From: Streptomyces hyaluromycini
Lineage (GTDB): Bacteria > Actinomycetota > Actinomycetes > Streptomycetales > Streptomycetaceae
Length of the DNA: 43,595 nt
Reading direction: 5' to 3'
Assembly: GCF_002217755.1 (NCBI RefSeq)
Contig: NZ_BCFL01000036.1
Coordinates: 117,707-161,301, forward strand
Each line of letters begins with the position of its first letter. The stretch's first letter is position 1. Under the pieces are notes generated by a model. The model did no database searches and was not told the origin of the DNA. It saw only the letters and a list, made by a program, of their open reading frames with translations. Shown piece by piece: positions 16,495-25,067 of the stretch. The translations under genes were made by a program, and so were the position numbers.

Positions 16495-16553
16495 CCGCAC
16501 CAGCGCCAGCGCCCGGCCGGCGACGCGTCGCCGGCCGGCCCCGGACCGTGTAG
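16491..16553 (+). CDS. Small ORF of 20 codons between P450 and GMC genes
   Basis: 20 aa, Arg/Pro/Ala-rich, starting at an ATGA overlap with the P450 stop and ending 9 nt before the GMC start. Its middle is the perfect palindrome at 16513-16538. It may only serve to pull ribosomes through the hairpin toward the next gene; coding is uncertain. Confidence 0.3.
   Translation: MTAPAPAPGRRRVAGRPRTV
16513..16538. repeat. 26-bp perfect palindrome in the operon
   Basis: CCGGCCGGCGACG followed directly by its complement, with an MluI-type ACGCGT centre. It lies in the 68-nt gap between the P450 and GMC genes, inside a 20-codon ORF. Likely an RNA hairpin that modulates expression of the downstream genes, or an operator. 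Confidence 0.65.
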
Positions 16554-16562
16554 GCGGCCGCC

Positions 16563-18104
16563 ATGACCTACGACGTGATCGTGATCGGCGGCGGATCCGC
16601 CGGCTGCGTCCTGGCCCACCGGCTCAGTGCCGACCCGCGGCGCTCGGTCCTCCTGCTGGAGGCGGGCCCCGACTTCGCCACCACCGACGACACACCCTCG
16701 GACATCAAGGACGCGACCTACGCCCCGTACACCTACGACTGGGGCTACCGCTGCGTCCCGGACGCCTTCGGCAACGAGGTGCCCGTTGCGCGGGGCCGCG
16801 TCATCGGCGGCAGCTCGGCCGTCAACGTCTGCGTCGCCATGCGGGCCCGCCCCGCCGACCACGACGCGTGGGCCGCCGCGGCCGGCCCCTGCTGGGGCTA
16901 CGAGCGGATGCTCCCCCTCTACCGGCGGATGGAGCACTACCCGTACGGAGAGGAGAAGTACCACGGCCTGGGCGGCCCCTACCGCATGACGCTGCCCGCC
17001 CCGCAGGACCTGGGCCAGCACGCCGTCGCGGCCCAGCGGGCCGGCGTGCGCCTCGGACACGCGGAGGTCGCCGACTTCAACGCGCCCGGTGAGCCGGGAT
17101 TCGCCCGCACCCCGCTCAGCGCGGCCGACGGCATACGGCTGAGCACCGCCATCGGCTACCTCAACCCCGTGCGCGACCGGCCCAACCTCCAGGTACGCGG
17201 CGAGACGCTCGTCGACCGGGTGCTGTTCCGCGGCACCCGGGCCCGGGGCGTGCGGCTGGACACCGGGGAGGAGATCCCCGCCCGGCACGTCGTGCTCAGC
17301 GCCGGCGCCTACAACTCGCCCGCCATCGCCCTGCGTTCGGGCATCGGCGACCGCGGCGACCTGACGGCGCTCGGTATCGACGTGGTGGCCGACCTGCCGG
17401 GGGTGGGACGCAACCTCACCGAGCACCCCGCCTACTGGAACGTCCACGCGGCCAAGCCGCCCCAGGCCGAGGCCGGGTCGGTGTTCGCCAGCGTCCTCAG
17501 CGTCGCCACCGGGCCGGGCGAGCCCGACTTCGACGTACAGATCCTGCCCTCGGCGGCCGTACCGGCCGGCAGTCTGCCCGAGCAGTTCGTGCCGCGGGCC
17601 GAGAACCACCCCACCGGCTGGGACATGGTCTTCTTCGTCTCCTGCGTCCAGCCCCGCTCCCGCGGGAGCGTACGGCTGGCCTCACGCGACCCCCGGGACG
17701 CGCCGACGATCGACCTCGGCCTGTACACCGCCGCCGCCGACGCCGAACGGGTCGCCGACGGGGTACGTCTGGCCCGCCGCCTGGCCCGCACCCGCCCGCT
17801 GGCCGACCTGCTGGCCGACGAGCGGGTACCGGGCCCGGACATCAGCGACCGGGAACTGGCCGACGCCGTGCGCCGCGCCCCGGCGCACTACAACCACGCC
17901 AGCGCCACGATGCGCATGGGCCGCCCCGACGACCCGGGCGCCGTGGCCGACGCCGACGGCGCCGTGCGCGGCGTCGAGGCACTGACCGTCGCGGACGCCT
18001 CGGTGTTCCCGGCGATGCCCCGCGTCGCCACGAACGTCCCCGCCATCGTGGTCGCCGAGCGGATCGCCTCGGTGCTGTGCGAACGGCTCGCCCCGTGCAC
18101 CTGA
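16563..18104 (+). CDS. GMC-family FAD oxidoreductase
   Basis: 513 aa glucose-methanol-choline oxidoreductase, which oxidises alcohols to aldehydes (choline dehydrogenase, aryl-alcohol oxidase relatives). The FAD Rossmann motif VIGGGSAGCVLA is at the N-terminus, followed by ARGRVIGGSSAVN (GMC signature 1) and LSAGAYNSPAIALRSGIG (signature 2). The C-terminal catalytic His is in HYNHASATMRMG, and the second active-site position is Asn in RVATNVPAIVVAE. The start at 16563 has only a weak ribosome site and probably depends on coupling to the small ORF before it. With the adjacent aldehyde dehydrogenase it could oxidise a primary alcohol stepwise to an acid. Confidence 0.9.
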   Translation: MTYDVIVIGGGSAGCVLAHRLSADPRRSVLLLEAGPDFATTDDTPSDIKDATYAPYTYDWGYRCVPDAFGNEVPVARGRVIGGSSAVNVCVAMRARPADHDAWAAAAGPCWGYERMLPLYRRMEHYPYGEEKYHGLGGPYRMTLPAPQDLGQHAVAAQRAGVRLGHAEVADFNAPGEPGFARTPLSAADGIRLSTAIGYLNPVRDRPNLQVRGETLVDRVLFRGTRARGVRLDTGEEIPARHVVLSAGAYNSPAIALRSGIGDRGDLTALGIDVVADLPGVGRNLTEHPAYWNVHAAKPPQAEAGSVFASVLSVATGPGEPDFDVQILPSAAVPAGSLPEQFVPRAENHPTGWDMVFFVSCVQPRSRGSVRLASRDPRDAPTIDLGLYTAAADAERVADGVRLARRLARTRPLADLLADERVPGPDISDRELADAVRRAPAHYNHASATMRMGRPDDPGAVADADGAVRGVEALTVADASVFPAMPRVATNVPAIVVAERIASVLCERLAPCT

Positions 18105-18157
18105 TCCCCACCACCAGCCCGAGCCGGACATGCCCGGCGCACTATCAGGAGGAACCC

Positions 18158-19651
18158 GTGTCCACGACCGTCGAAGCCGTACAAGTCCTGCGCACCCGCT
18201 GGTCGTCCGAGAACGAGGCCGACCGCTTCACCGTGGACGACCCGGCCACCGGACGGCCCCTGACGGTCATCCAGGGAGCCGACGCCGGCCGGGTGGACCA
18301 GGCGGTCAGGACCGCCCACGAAGCCCACTTCGCGTGGAAGGCCCGCACCCCGCGCGAGCGAGGCCGCTGGCTGTACAAGGTCGCCCAGGTCATCCGCGAG
18401 CACGCCGACGAGATCGCGGCCCTGGAGTCCAGCGACAACGGCAAGCCGTTCACCCAGGCACGCCAGTTCGACCTGGAGGGTGCGGTCACCATCTTCGAGA
18501 TGTTCGCCGGCCTGTGCGAGGCGATGCCCGGCCAGGTCCGCGACGCGGGCAGCATGCTCGACGTCACGGTGCGCGAGCCGTTCGGTGTCGTGGGCGCGAT
18601 CGTGCCGTTCAACTGGCCCCCGCTGCACACCGCGGGCAAGCTCGCCCCCGCCCTGGCCGCGGGCAACGCCGTGGTCATGAAGCCGCCGGAGCAGGCGCCC
18701 CTGTCGGTGCTGCGCATCGCCGAGCTGGTCCAGTCCGTGCTGCCGGACGATGTCGTGCACATCGTGCCCGGCGGCGGCGAGGTCGGCGCCCACCTGGCCG
18801 GCCACGAACTGGTCGGCAAGATCTCCTTCACCGGCGCGCCCACCACGGGCCGGGCCGTGATCAAGACGGCCGCCGACAACCTGACGCCGACGCTGCTGGA
18901 ACTCGGCGGCAAGAACGCCCTGATGATCTTCGACGACGCGGATGTGGACTCGGCGCTGCGCTGGGCCGTCGAGGGCGGCTACTTCAACCAGGGCGAGGCG
19001 TGCACCGCCTCCTCCCGGGTCCTGGTCCACGCCGACCTGCACGACGAGGTGGCCCGCCGCCTCGCGTCCGCCGTCGGGCGGCTGAAGGTCGGCGCCGGCT
19101 CCGACGCGGACACCCACGTCGGCCCGCTGGTCAGCCCCGCACAGCGGCAGCGGGTGCTGGACTACCTGGAGATCGGCGTCGGCGAGGGCGCGACCATCGC
19201 CGCGCAGGCACCCCTGCCCACCGACCCCGAGCTGGCCGACGGCTACTACGTGCCGCCGACCTTGTTCACCGGCGTCACCCCCGACATGCGGATCGCGCAG
19301 GAGGAGATCTTCGGGCCCGTCGTGTGCCTGATCCCCTTCCGGGACGAGGCCGAGGCCGTCCGCATCGCCAACGGCACCGAGTTCGGCCTGGTCGCCGGCG
19401 TGTTCACCCGCGACGTGGAGCGCGCCCTGCGGGTCAGCCGCGAGCTGCGGGCCGGCATCGTGTTCGTCAACCACTACAACCGCGCGTTCACCGGCACCCC
19501 CTTCGGCGGCGTGGGCGCCAGCGGGTACGGCCGTGAGCACGCCCTGGAGACCTTGCAGGAGTACAGCTTCAGCCGCAGCCTGCGCCTGCCCTCCGGCCGC
19601 GAGGAGATCCCCCGCTGGGCGCCGTCCCTCGACGTCGTCGACGAAGCCTGA
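18158..19651 (+). CDS. NAD(P)-dependent aldehyde dehydrogenase
   Basis: 497 aa ALDH-superfamily enzyme. The general base is Glu248 in LELGGKN and the nucleophile Cys282 in GEACTAS; the cofactor motif FTGAPTTGRAV and the substrate-region PFNWPP are present. GTG at 18158 follows a strong AGGAGGAA. It sits 53 nt after the GMC gene and 33 nt before the medium-chain reductase. A GMC-ALDH pair usually oxidises an alcohol through the aldehyde to the acid, which could then go to the CoA ligase encoded at 25068-26771. It runs opposite in sense to the CAR chemistry, so the two likely act on different intermediates. Confidence 0.9.
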   Translation: MSTTVEAVQVLRTRWSSENEADRFTVDDPATGRPLTVIQGADAGRVDQAVRTAHEAHFAWKARTPRERGRWLYKVAQVIREHADEIAALESSDNGKPFTQARQFDLEGAVTIFEMFAGLCEAMPGQVRDAGSMLDVTVREPFGVVGAIVPFNWPPLHTAGKLAPALAAGNAVVMKPPEQAPLSVLRIAELVQSVLPDDVVHIVPGGGEVGAHLAGHELVGKISFTGAPTTGRAVIKTAADNLTPTLLELGGKNALMIFDDADVDSALRWAVEGGYFNQGEACTASSRVLVHADLHDEVARRLASAVGRLKVGAGSDADTHVGPLVSPAQRQRVLDYLEIGVGEGATIAAQAPLPTDPELADGYYVPPTLFTGVTPDMRIAQEEIFGPVVCLIPFRDEAEAVRIANGTEFGLVAGVFTRDVERALRVSRELRAGIVFVNHYNRAFTGTPFGGVGASGYGREHALETLQEYSFSRSLRLPSGREEIPRWAPSLDVVDEA

Positions 19652-19684
19652 CCGGGATCCGGACATCCGCGAAGGTGGTTGCCT

Positions 19685-20704
19685 GTGAGTACGACGATGC
19701 GCGCGGCGGTCTGCGTGGAGGCGGGCCCTCCCGAGGTCCTGCGGATCCGCGACCTGCCCGTTCCCGAGGTCCGCGAGGGCTGGAGCCTCGTACGCGTGGA
19801 GGGTGCGGGCCTGAACCGCTCCGAACTGAGGACCCGTCAGGGGCATTCCCCGAACGTCTCCTTCCCCCGCGTGCTCGGCATCGAGTGCGTGGGCAGGGTG
19901 GCCGACTCCACCGATCCCCGGCTGCCGGCCGGGACGACGGTCGCCGCGGTCATGGGGGAGATGGGCCGGGAGTTCGACGGCGGCTACGCGCAGTACGCGC
20001 TGCTGCCGAACGCCCTGCTGATGCCGGTGACCACCACCCTGCCGTGGGAGGTCCTGGCCGCGCTGCCCGAGACCTACCTGACCGCGCACGGCGCCCTTAA
20101 CGCCCTGGGCGTCCTGCCCGGCGGGGGACGGCTGCTGATCCGCGGCGGGACCTCCTCGGTGGGGCTGGCCGCGGTACGGATCGCCGCCGCCCACGGCATC
20201 GAGACCGCGGCAACCACCCGCAACAGGGGCAAGGCCGACGCACTGAAGGCGGCCGGCGCCGACCACGTCCTGTTGGACGACGGCCGGCCGCCGGCCGACG
20301 CCGTGCACGCGCTGTGGCCCGACGGACCGGATCACGTCCTGGACCTGGTGGGGGCCCGCAGCGTGCCGGACTCGCTGCGGCTGGTGCGCCGCGGCGGGAC
20401 GGTGTGCGTGGCGGGTTCGCTCAGCGGCTGGCTGATCCCCGACTTCGAACCGATCGCCATGATCCCGACCGGGACCAGGCTCACCGCCTTCCACAGCGAC
20501 ACCCTCAAGGGCAGCAGTGGCCAGGGTCTGCTGCAGCGGATCGCCGACGCGGTCCAGGCGGGCATCTACCGCCCCCACCTCGATGGCGTCTTCGCCCTGG
20601 ACGACATCGTGACCGCCCACCGCCGCATGGAGGCCGACCAGGCCACCGGCAAGACGGTCGTGCTGCCCTGGGCCGACGCCACCGGCGGGCGAACCGGCCG
20701 ATGA
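19685..20704 (+). CDS. Zinc-independent medium-chain reductase (quinone oxidoreductase-like)
   Basis: 339 aa NADPH:quinone-oxidoreductase-like MDR protein. The N-terminal catalytic domain resembles the family (LNRSELRTRQGHSP), and the NADPH site is LLIRGGTSSVGLAAVRIAA. No structural-zinc cysteine cluster is visible. GTG at 19685 follows GAAGGTGG. Such enzymes reduce quinones or conjugated enones; an enoyl or quinonoid intermediate from ring oxidation would be a fitting substrate, but this is inference from context. Confidence 0.85.
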   Translation: MSTTMRAAVCVEAGPPEVLRIRDLPVPEVREGWSLVRVEGAGLNRSELRTRQGHSPNVSFPRVLGIECVGRVADSTDPRLPAGTTVAAVMGEMGREFDGGYAQYALLPNALLMPVTTTLPWEVLAALPETYLTAHGALNALGVLPGGGRLLIRGGTSSVGLAAVRIAAAHGIETAATTRNRGKADALKAAGADHVLLDDGRPPADAVHALWPDGPDHVLDLVGARSVPDSLRLVRRGGTVCVAGSLSGWLIPDFEPIAMIPTGTRLTAFHSDTLKGSSGQGLLQRIADAVQAGIYRPHLDGVFALDDIVTAHRRMEADQATGKTVVLPWADATGGRTGR

Positions 20705-20756
20705 CGCACCACCGCGCGAGCAGAAACCACATCCCCAGCGGACCAGGAGCGCAGCC

Positions 20757-22061
20757 ATGATGACCGAGTTCGTCGAGACCGCCGTCGTCGGAGGGGGCCA
20801 GCAAGGGTGCTCGGTCGCGGGCTGCCTCGCCCGGCTCGGCTACCGGGCGGTGGTCTTCGAGCGGGGAGAGATCGGCCAGGCCTGGGCGAAGGAGCGCTGG
20901 GAGAGCCTGCGCGTCAACACGCCCAACCGGACCGTCACCTTCCCCGGCATGCCCTACGACGGCGACGACCCCGAGGGCTACATGCCCGCCCGCGAGGTCG
21001 CCTCGCGGCTGCGGCGCTACGTGGCCGAGGCGGGCATCGACGTGCGCGAGCACACGCCCGTGCGGTCCGTCGAGTCACCCGCCGACGCCCCCGTCCACCC
21101 CGGCGCACGCTTCCGGCTCCACCTGGAGAACGGCCGCAGCGTCGAGGCCCGCAACGTCGTCGCCGCCCTCGGCGGCTACTGCGCGCCGCGCCTGCCCGAA
21201 CTGACCGCCCGGATCGACCCGTCGATCACCCAGCTGCACACCCGCTACTACCGCACCCCCCGGTCCCTGCCGCCCGGCGCGGTGCTCGTCGTCGGCTCGG
21301 GCAACAGCGGCCAGCAGATCGCCGAGGACCTGAGCGACGCCGGCCGGCAGGTGTACCTGGCGGTCGGCCGCCACAAGACCTCGCCGCGCCGCTACCGGGG
21401 CGCCCAGGTCCTGGACTGGCTGCAACTGCTGCCGCTGGAGGGCAACTTGGAGTCCGCGTCCGGCGGGCGCGGCAGCTCTCCGGTCCTGCCCGGCGTGTCG
21501 GTGCTCACCGGCAAGGCCGGCGGCCGCGACCTCAGCCTCGGTGTGCTGGCCCGCAAGGGCGTCACCCTCGTCGGCAGCGTCCGCGGTGCGCAGGGCGACG
21601 TCCTGCACCTGGAGGACAACGTCCGCGCCGTCGCGCGGGCCGCGGCCCGCGCCGAGTCCGAACTCCTCACGGCGATCGACACCGCGATAGCGCGGCACGG
21701 CCTGGTCGTGCCCGAGCGCACGCCCGCGGCTCCCTTCGACGACTCGCTGTTCGCGGACTACGGGGACAAGCTGGACCTGGCCGCCCGGAACATCACGTCG
21801 ATCGTCTGGGCCACGGGATTCGTGCCCGACTACCGCATCCTGCCTCCCGCCGCCCTGGACGACAGCGGCATGCCGGTGCACCGTGCCGGGGCAGGCACCC
21901 TGCCGGGGCTGTACTACGCGGGCCTGCCCGAGGGCGGTTCGGTGATGCCGCTGCTCATCGCCTCCACCCGGGCCCAGGCGGAGCGGGTCGCGCGCGGCAT
22001 CCACCTCGACAACACGCTGCGCCACCGCTCGCCGGCGGCGCTCGGCCGGCTCTGGGGCTGA
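20757..22061 (+). CDS. FAD/NADPH-dependent monooxygenase (flavin-containing, CzcO-like)
   Basis: 434 aa with two Rossmann motifs: FAD site VVGGGQQGCSVA (residues 10-21) and NADPH site VVGSGNSGQQIAEDL (about 178-192), plus ATGFVPDYRIL near the C-terminus. This layout is that of class B flavin monooxygenases (CzcO/FMO group); the Baeyer-Villiger fingerprint FxGxxxHxxxW is not obvious. Tandem ATGs at 20757 and 20760 follow AGGAGC. It is the last gene of the plus-strand operon and is followed by a strong hairpin. Amine or ring oxidation is possible; the amino group of 3,4-AHBA is one candidate target. Confidence 0.82.
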   Translation: MMTEFVETAVVGGGQQGCSVAGCLARLGYRAVVFERGEIGQAWAKERWESLRVNTPNRTVTFPGMPYDGDDPEGYMPAREVASRLRRYVAEAGIDVREHTPVRSVESPADAPVHPGARFRLHLENGRSVEARNVVAALGGYCAPRLPELTARIDPSITQLHTRYYRTPRSLPPGAVLVVGSGNSGQQIAEDLSDAGRQVYLAVGRHKTSPRRYRGAQVLDWLQLLPLEGNLESASGGRGSSPVLPGVSVLTGKAGGRDLSLGVLARKGVTLVGSVRGAQGDVLHLEDNVRAVARAAARAESELLTAIDTAIARHGLVVPERTPAAPFDDSLFADYGDKLDLAARNITSIVWATGFVPDYRILPPAALDDSGMPVHRAGAGTLPGLYYAGLPEGGSVMPLLIASTRAQAERVARGIHLDNTLRHRSPAALGRLWG

Positions 22062-22091
22062 CCGGAGCAGGCTTCGGCGACCGGCAGCGAG

Positions 22092-22129
22092 CAGCGGCGC
22101 CCGGCGGGAGAACCCGCCGGGCGCCGCTG
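22092..22129. terminator. Strong bidirectional terminator hairpin
   Basis: Seventeen-bp GC stem with loop AGAA (CAGCGGCGCCCGGCGGG and its complement), 30 nt after the monooxygenase stop and before the convergent P450 stop. No U-tract, as is usual for Streptomyces. Confidence 0.75.
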
Positions 22130-22206
22130 TGTCGCCGGCGTGCCGGCGCCGTCCCGGCGGCGCCGCGGCAGAGCGGGCCATGGCCGGCGGGCCGATGGCA
22201 CGGACA

Positions 22207-22252
22207 CGCCGCCGGCGCCGCCCCAGGTTTCTGGCAGGCGGCGCCGGCGGCG
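22207..22252. terminator. Hairpin at the end of the minus-strand P450 gene
   Basis: Sixteen-bp stem (CGCCGCCGGCGCCGCC) that extends through an internal CCAG-GTTT-CTGG helix. It begins 8 nt beyond the P450 stop, so it probably terminates the minus-strand operon. Confidence 0.7.
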
Positions 22253-22260
22253 CGGGCACG

Positions 22261-23490
22261 TCAGGCCGGTCGCGGTACGACCTCCAGGCGCTGGGGCCCG
22301 TTGATGATGAAGGACTCCACGCGCGGGGGCTGCTGGCCGGGGTGTGCCAGGGCGAGCTCGGGCAGCCGGCTGAAGAGCGTGCTCAGGGCGACGCCCGCCT
22401 CAAGGCGGGCGAGGTGCGCGCCGAGGCAGAAGTGGGGCCCGTGACCGAACGCGAGGTGTTCCTTGCTGGACCGTGTGGGGTCGAAGCGTTCGGGGCACTG
22501 CGGGTGCAGTTCCGGGTCGCGTCCGGCGGCGGCGAAGGCGACGGTGATCGCATCGCCCTTGCGGATGACGACGCCTTCGCCCAGGTCGATGTCCTCCAGG
22601 GCGCAGCGCATCGGTATGTGCATGATCGGGCCCTCGATGCGCAGCGTCTCCTCGATGACGTCCTTCCACCCGATGGTCCCCTCGTGGATGCGGGTGAGGG
22701 TCTCGGGGTGGCCGAGCACAGCGTGGACGGCGCTGGTGATGAGGTTGACGGTGGTCTCGTAACCGGCGCCGATCATGAGGAACAGCGTGCCGAGCAGTAC
22801 GTCCTGCGACAGCGGCTCCTGGCCGGGGTCGGCGGGCAGCAGCAGGTCGCTTGTCAGGTCGGCGGCCGGGTGCTCCCGCTTGTAGCGCAGCAGTTCGCCG
22901 AGCCGCTCGTACAGGGTGTCGTTGGCGGCCCGTGCTTGCTTCGGGCCGAGGGAGGAGTTCAGCACCGCGTCGATCCCGGTGCCGATCTTGATGCGCAGGT
23001 GGCCGGGGACGCCGAACAGGTCGCAGATGACGGTGATGGTCAGGGGCAGGGCAAGGGCCTGGCGGATGTCGGCGACGGACCCCGGGGGCAGTGCGGCCAG
23101 GGCGTCGATCAGCCGGTCGGCGGTCGCCTGGACCTGCGGACGCATGCCTTCGACCTGCCGCGGTGAGAACGTGGGGGCGACGCGCCGCCGGGACGTGCGG
23201 TGCTCCTCGCCGTAGAAGTTGAAGAAGCTCTGCTGCAGGGCGAGGGCGGCCAGCGGCCAGCCGTCGGGCATGTGGGCGAGGTCGGGCCAGTGCTGTCGTA
23301 TGTCGCGCGAGACCCGCGGGTCGTTGGTGAGCGACTGGATGACGCTGTGCCGGGTGACCGCCCAGGCGCGGACGGGTCCCGGAAGCTCCACCAGCACGGC
23401 GGGCGCCTCGCGCAGCGAGGTGGCTTCCGCGTGCATCGCCCGGCCGGTGGGGTCGAGGACGGGGCAACGGGTGACGGACAGGGCTGTCAT
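22261..23490 (-). CDS. Cytochrome P450 (canonical)
   Basis: 409 aa soluble bacterial P450 with all standard motifs: I-helix LMIGAGYETTVNL, K-helix EETLR, and heme loop FGHGPHFCLGAHLAR with Cys at about 355. The C-helix EEHRTSRRRVAPTFSP is typical. AGGAAG precedes the ATG at 23490. It follows the MHS transporter gene by 49 nt and is probably co-transcribed. No dedicated ferredoxin is seen. The substrate is unknown. Confidence 0.9.
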   Translation of the reverse strand: MTALSVTRCPVLDPTGRAMHAEATSLREAPAVLVELPGPVRAWAVTRHSVIQSLTNDPRVSRDIRQHWPDLAHMPDGWPLAALALQQSFFNFYGEEHRTSRRRVAPTFSPRQVEGMRPQVQATADRLIDALAALPPGSVADIRQALALPLTITVICDLFGVPGHLRIKIGTGIDAVLNSSLGPKQARAANDTLYERLGELLRYKREHPAADLTSDLLLPADPGQEPLSQDVLLGTLFLMIGAGYETTVNLITSAVHAVLGHPETLTRIHEGTIGWKDVIEETLRIEGPIMHIPMRCALEDIDLGEGVVIRKGDAITVAFAAAGRDPELHPQCPERFDPTRSSKEHLAFGHGPHFCLGAHLARLEAGVALSTLFSRLPELALAHPGQQPPRVESFIINGPQRLEVVPRPA

Positions 23491-23539
23491 GGGGGACTTC
23501 CTGACTTCGGATCGGATGGGCAGGTTGCGTCGGTGCCGC

Positions 23540-24886
23540 TCAGCTGCCGGCGGCGGCGGCGGCGACGTCGGCGGGCGCGGCCACCGGCCGTGCGGCAGCG
23601 GCAGGTCGCGCGGGCGGTCCGGCGGGGCGCTCGCGCAGGAACAGCGACGCGGCCAGGCCGATGACGCCGGTCGCGGCCATGTACAGGGCGATCGGTGTCC
23701 AGCTGTGGTACTTGCCGAGCAGGGAGGTGGCGATGAGCGGGCTGACGGCGCCGCCGAGCAGACCGCCCACGTTGTAGCTGATGGACATCCCGGAGTAGCG
23801 CAGCGCCGTGGGGAACAGCTGCGGGTAGAACGCGCCCTGCACGCCGTAGTTCGCGGCGAACCCGGCGAACAGCGCCAGGAAGCCGAGCGCCATCAGCGGC
23901 AGGGACCTGGTCTCCAGCAGCGGGAACCAGGCGAAGGGGGCGGCCGTCATGACGGCGATGCCGCCGACGAAGACCGCTTTGCGGCCGCGGCGGTCCCCGA
24001 GCCGGCCGAAGAACGGCATGGCGACGATCAGGAAGACGCACGACGCGGCGAGCAGCGTCAGCATCTGCGAGCGGCTCACGTGGATGGTCGCGGCGTATTT
24101 GAGCGAGAACACCGACCCGAGGTAGAAGACCAGGAACATCGGGAGCGCCGACAGCGACGCGCACAGGGTGAGCAGACCGTGCCGCCCCACGATCTCGAGC
24201 GCCGGTACGGATCTGACGGCGCCCTCGGACTTGACCTGCTCGAACTCGGGGGTCTCCGCCAGCCGCAGCCGCACGCGCAGCGCGAAGGCCACGAGCACCG
24301 CGCTGAACAGGAACGGCAGCCGCCATCCCCACGACAGCACCTGACGGTCCGGCAGGAGGGTGACGAGCAGCAGGACGGCGTTGGCCAGCAGCAGCCCCCA
24401 GGCGTTGCCGGTGCCGACGACGGCCGTGAGCAGGCCCCGCTTGTTCGGCCGGGCGTTCTCCAGCGCCATCAGGAAGCCGCCGCTGGACTCCCCGCCGAGC
24501 GAGCATCCCTGGACGAACCGCAGGACGGTCAGCAGGATCGGGGCGGCGACTCCGATCGTCCGGTAGGTGGGCAGCAGCCCGATCAGGACCGTCGCGCCGC
24601 CCATCACGGTGAGCGTGGTGATCAGCGTCGTCCGGCGGCCCAGCCGGTCCCCGAGGTGCCCGAAGACGACGGCGCCGAGCGGCCTGCCCACGAACGCGAC
24701 CGCGAACGTGGACAGCGACAGCAGGGTTGCGGTGGCGGGGGCGAAGGAGGGGAAGAACAGGGTGCCGAAGTACAGGGACGAGAACGACCCGTAGATGAGG
24801 AACTCGTAGAACTCGATGCTGTTGCCGATGAGGCTGCTCAGTACGGCTCGGGTGCGCTGCCTCTCGTGGGCGGGGCCGGGTTTCAT
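23540..24886 (-). CDS. MFS transporter, metabolite:H+ symporter (MHS) family
   Basis: 448 aa membrane protein with about 12 predicted transmembrane segments. MHS signatures are present: NSIEFYEFLIYG at the first segment, GHLGDRLGRRTTL after the second, RFVQGCSLGGE in the fourth/fifth region and GRLGDRRGRKAVF in the middle loop. The start at 24886 has CGGAGA about 7 nt upstream. Relatives (ShiA, PcaK-like, ProP) take up shikimate, aromatic acids or zwitterions, so uptake of a precursor or re-import/export of an aromatic intermediate is likely. It lies 181 nt after the CoA ligase gene, on the same strand. Confidence 0.85.
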   Translation of the reverse strand: MKPGPAHERQRTRAVLSSLIGNSIEFYEFLIYGSFSSLYFGTLFFPSFAPATATLLSLSTFAVAFVGRPLGAVVFGHLGDRLGRRTTLITTLTVMGGATVLIGLLPTYRTIGVAAPILLTVLRFVQGCSLGGESSGGFLMALENARPNKRGLLTAVVGTGNAWGLLLANAVLLLVTLLPDRQVLSWGWRLPFLFSAVLVAFALRVRLRLAETPEFEQVKSEGAVRSVPALEIVGRHGLLTLCASLSALPMFLVFYLGSVFSLKYAATIHVSRSQMLTLLAASCVFLIVAMPFFGRLGDRRGRKAVFVGGIAVMTAAPFAWFPLLETRSLPLMALGFLALFAGFAANYGVQGAFYPQLFPTALRYSGMSISYNVGGLLGGAVSPLIATSLLGKYHSWTPIALYMAATGVIGLAASLFLRERPAGPPARPAAAARPVAAPADVAAAAAGS

Positions 24887-25067
24887 GGTGTCTCCGAGGC
24901 TTAAGGGGGCGAGGGTGCCGGTGAGGTGGTGCGGCTCGGGGCGGTGGAGGCGGTGGAGGCGGGCGGGCGCCGGTGGCATGGCGCAGCCCGCTCACCGGTC
25001 GGATGAAAGGGCGCCTGTGGTGCGGCGCGAACACCGCCCCCGGCAGCCGCACCGGGGGAGCGGGGCG

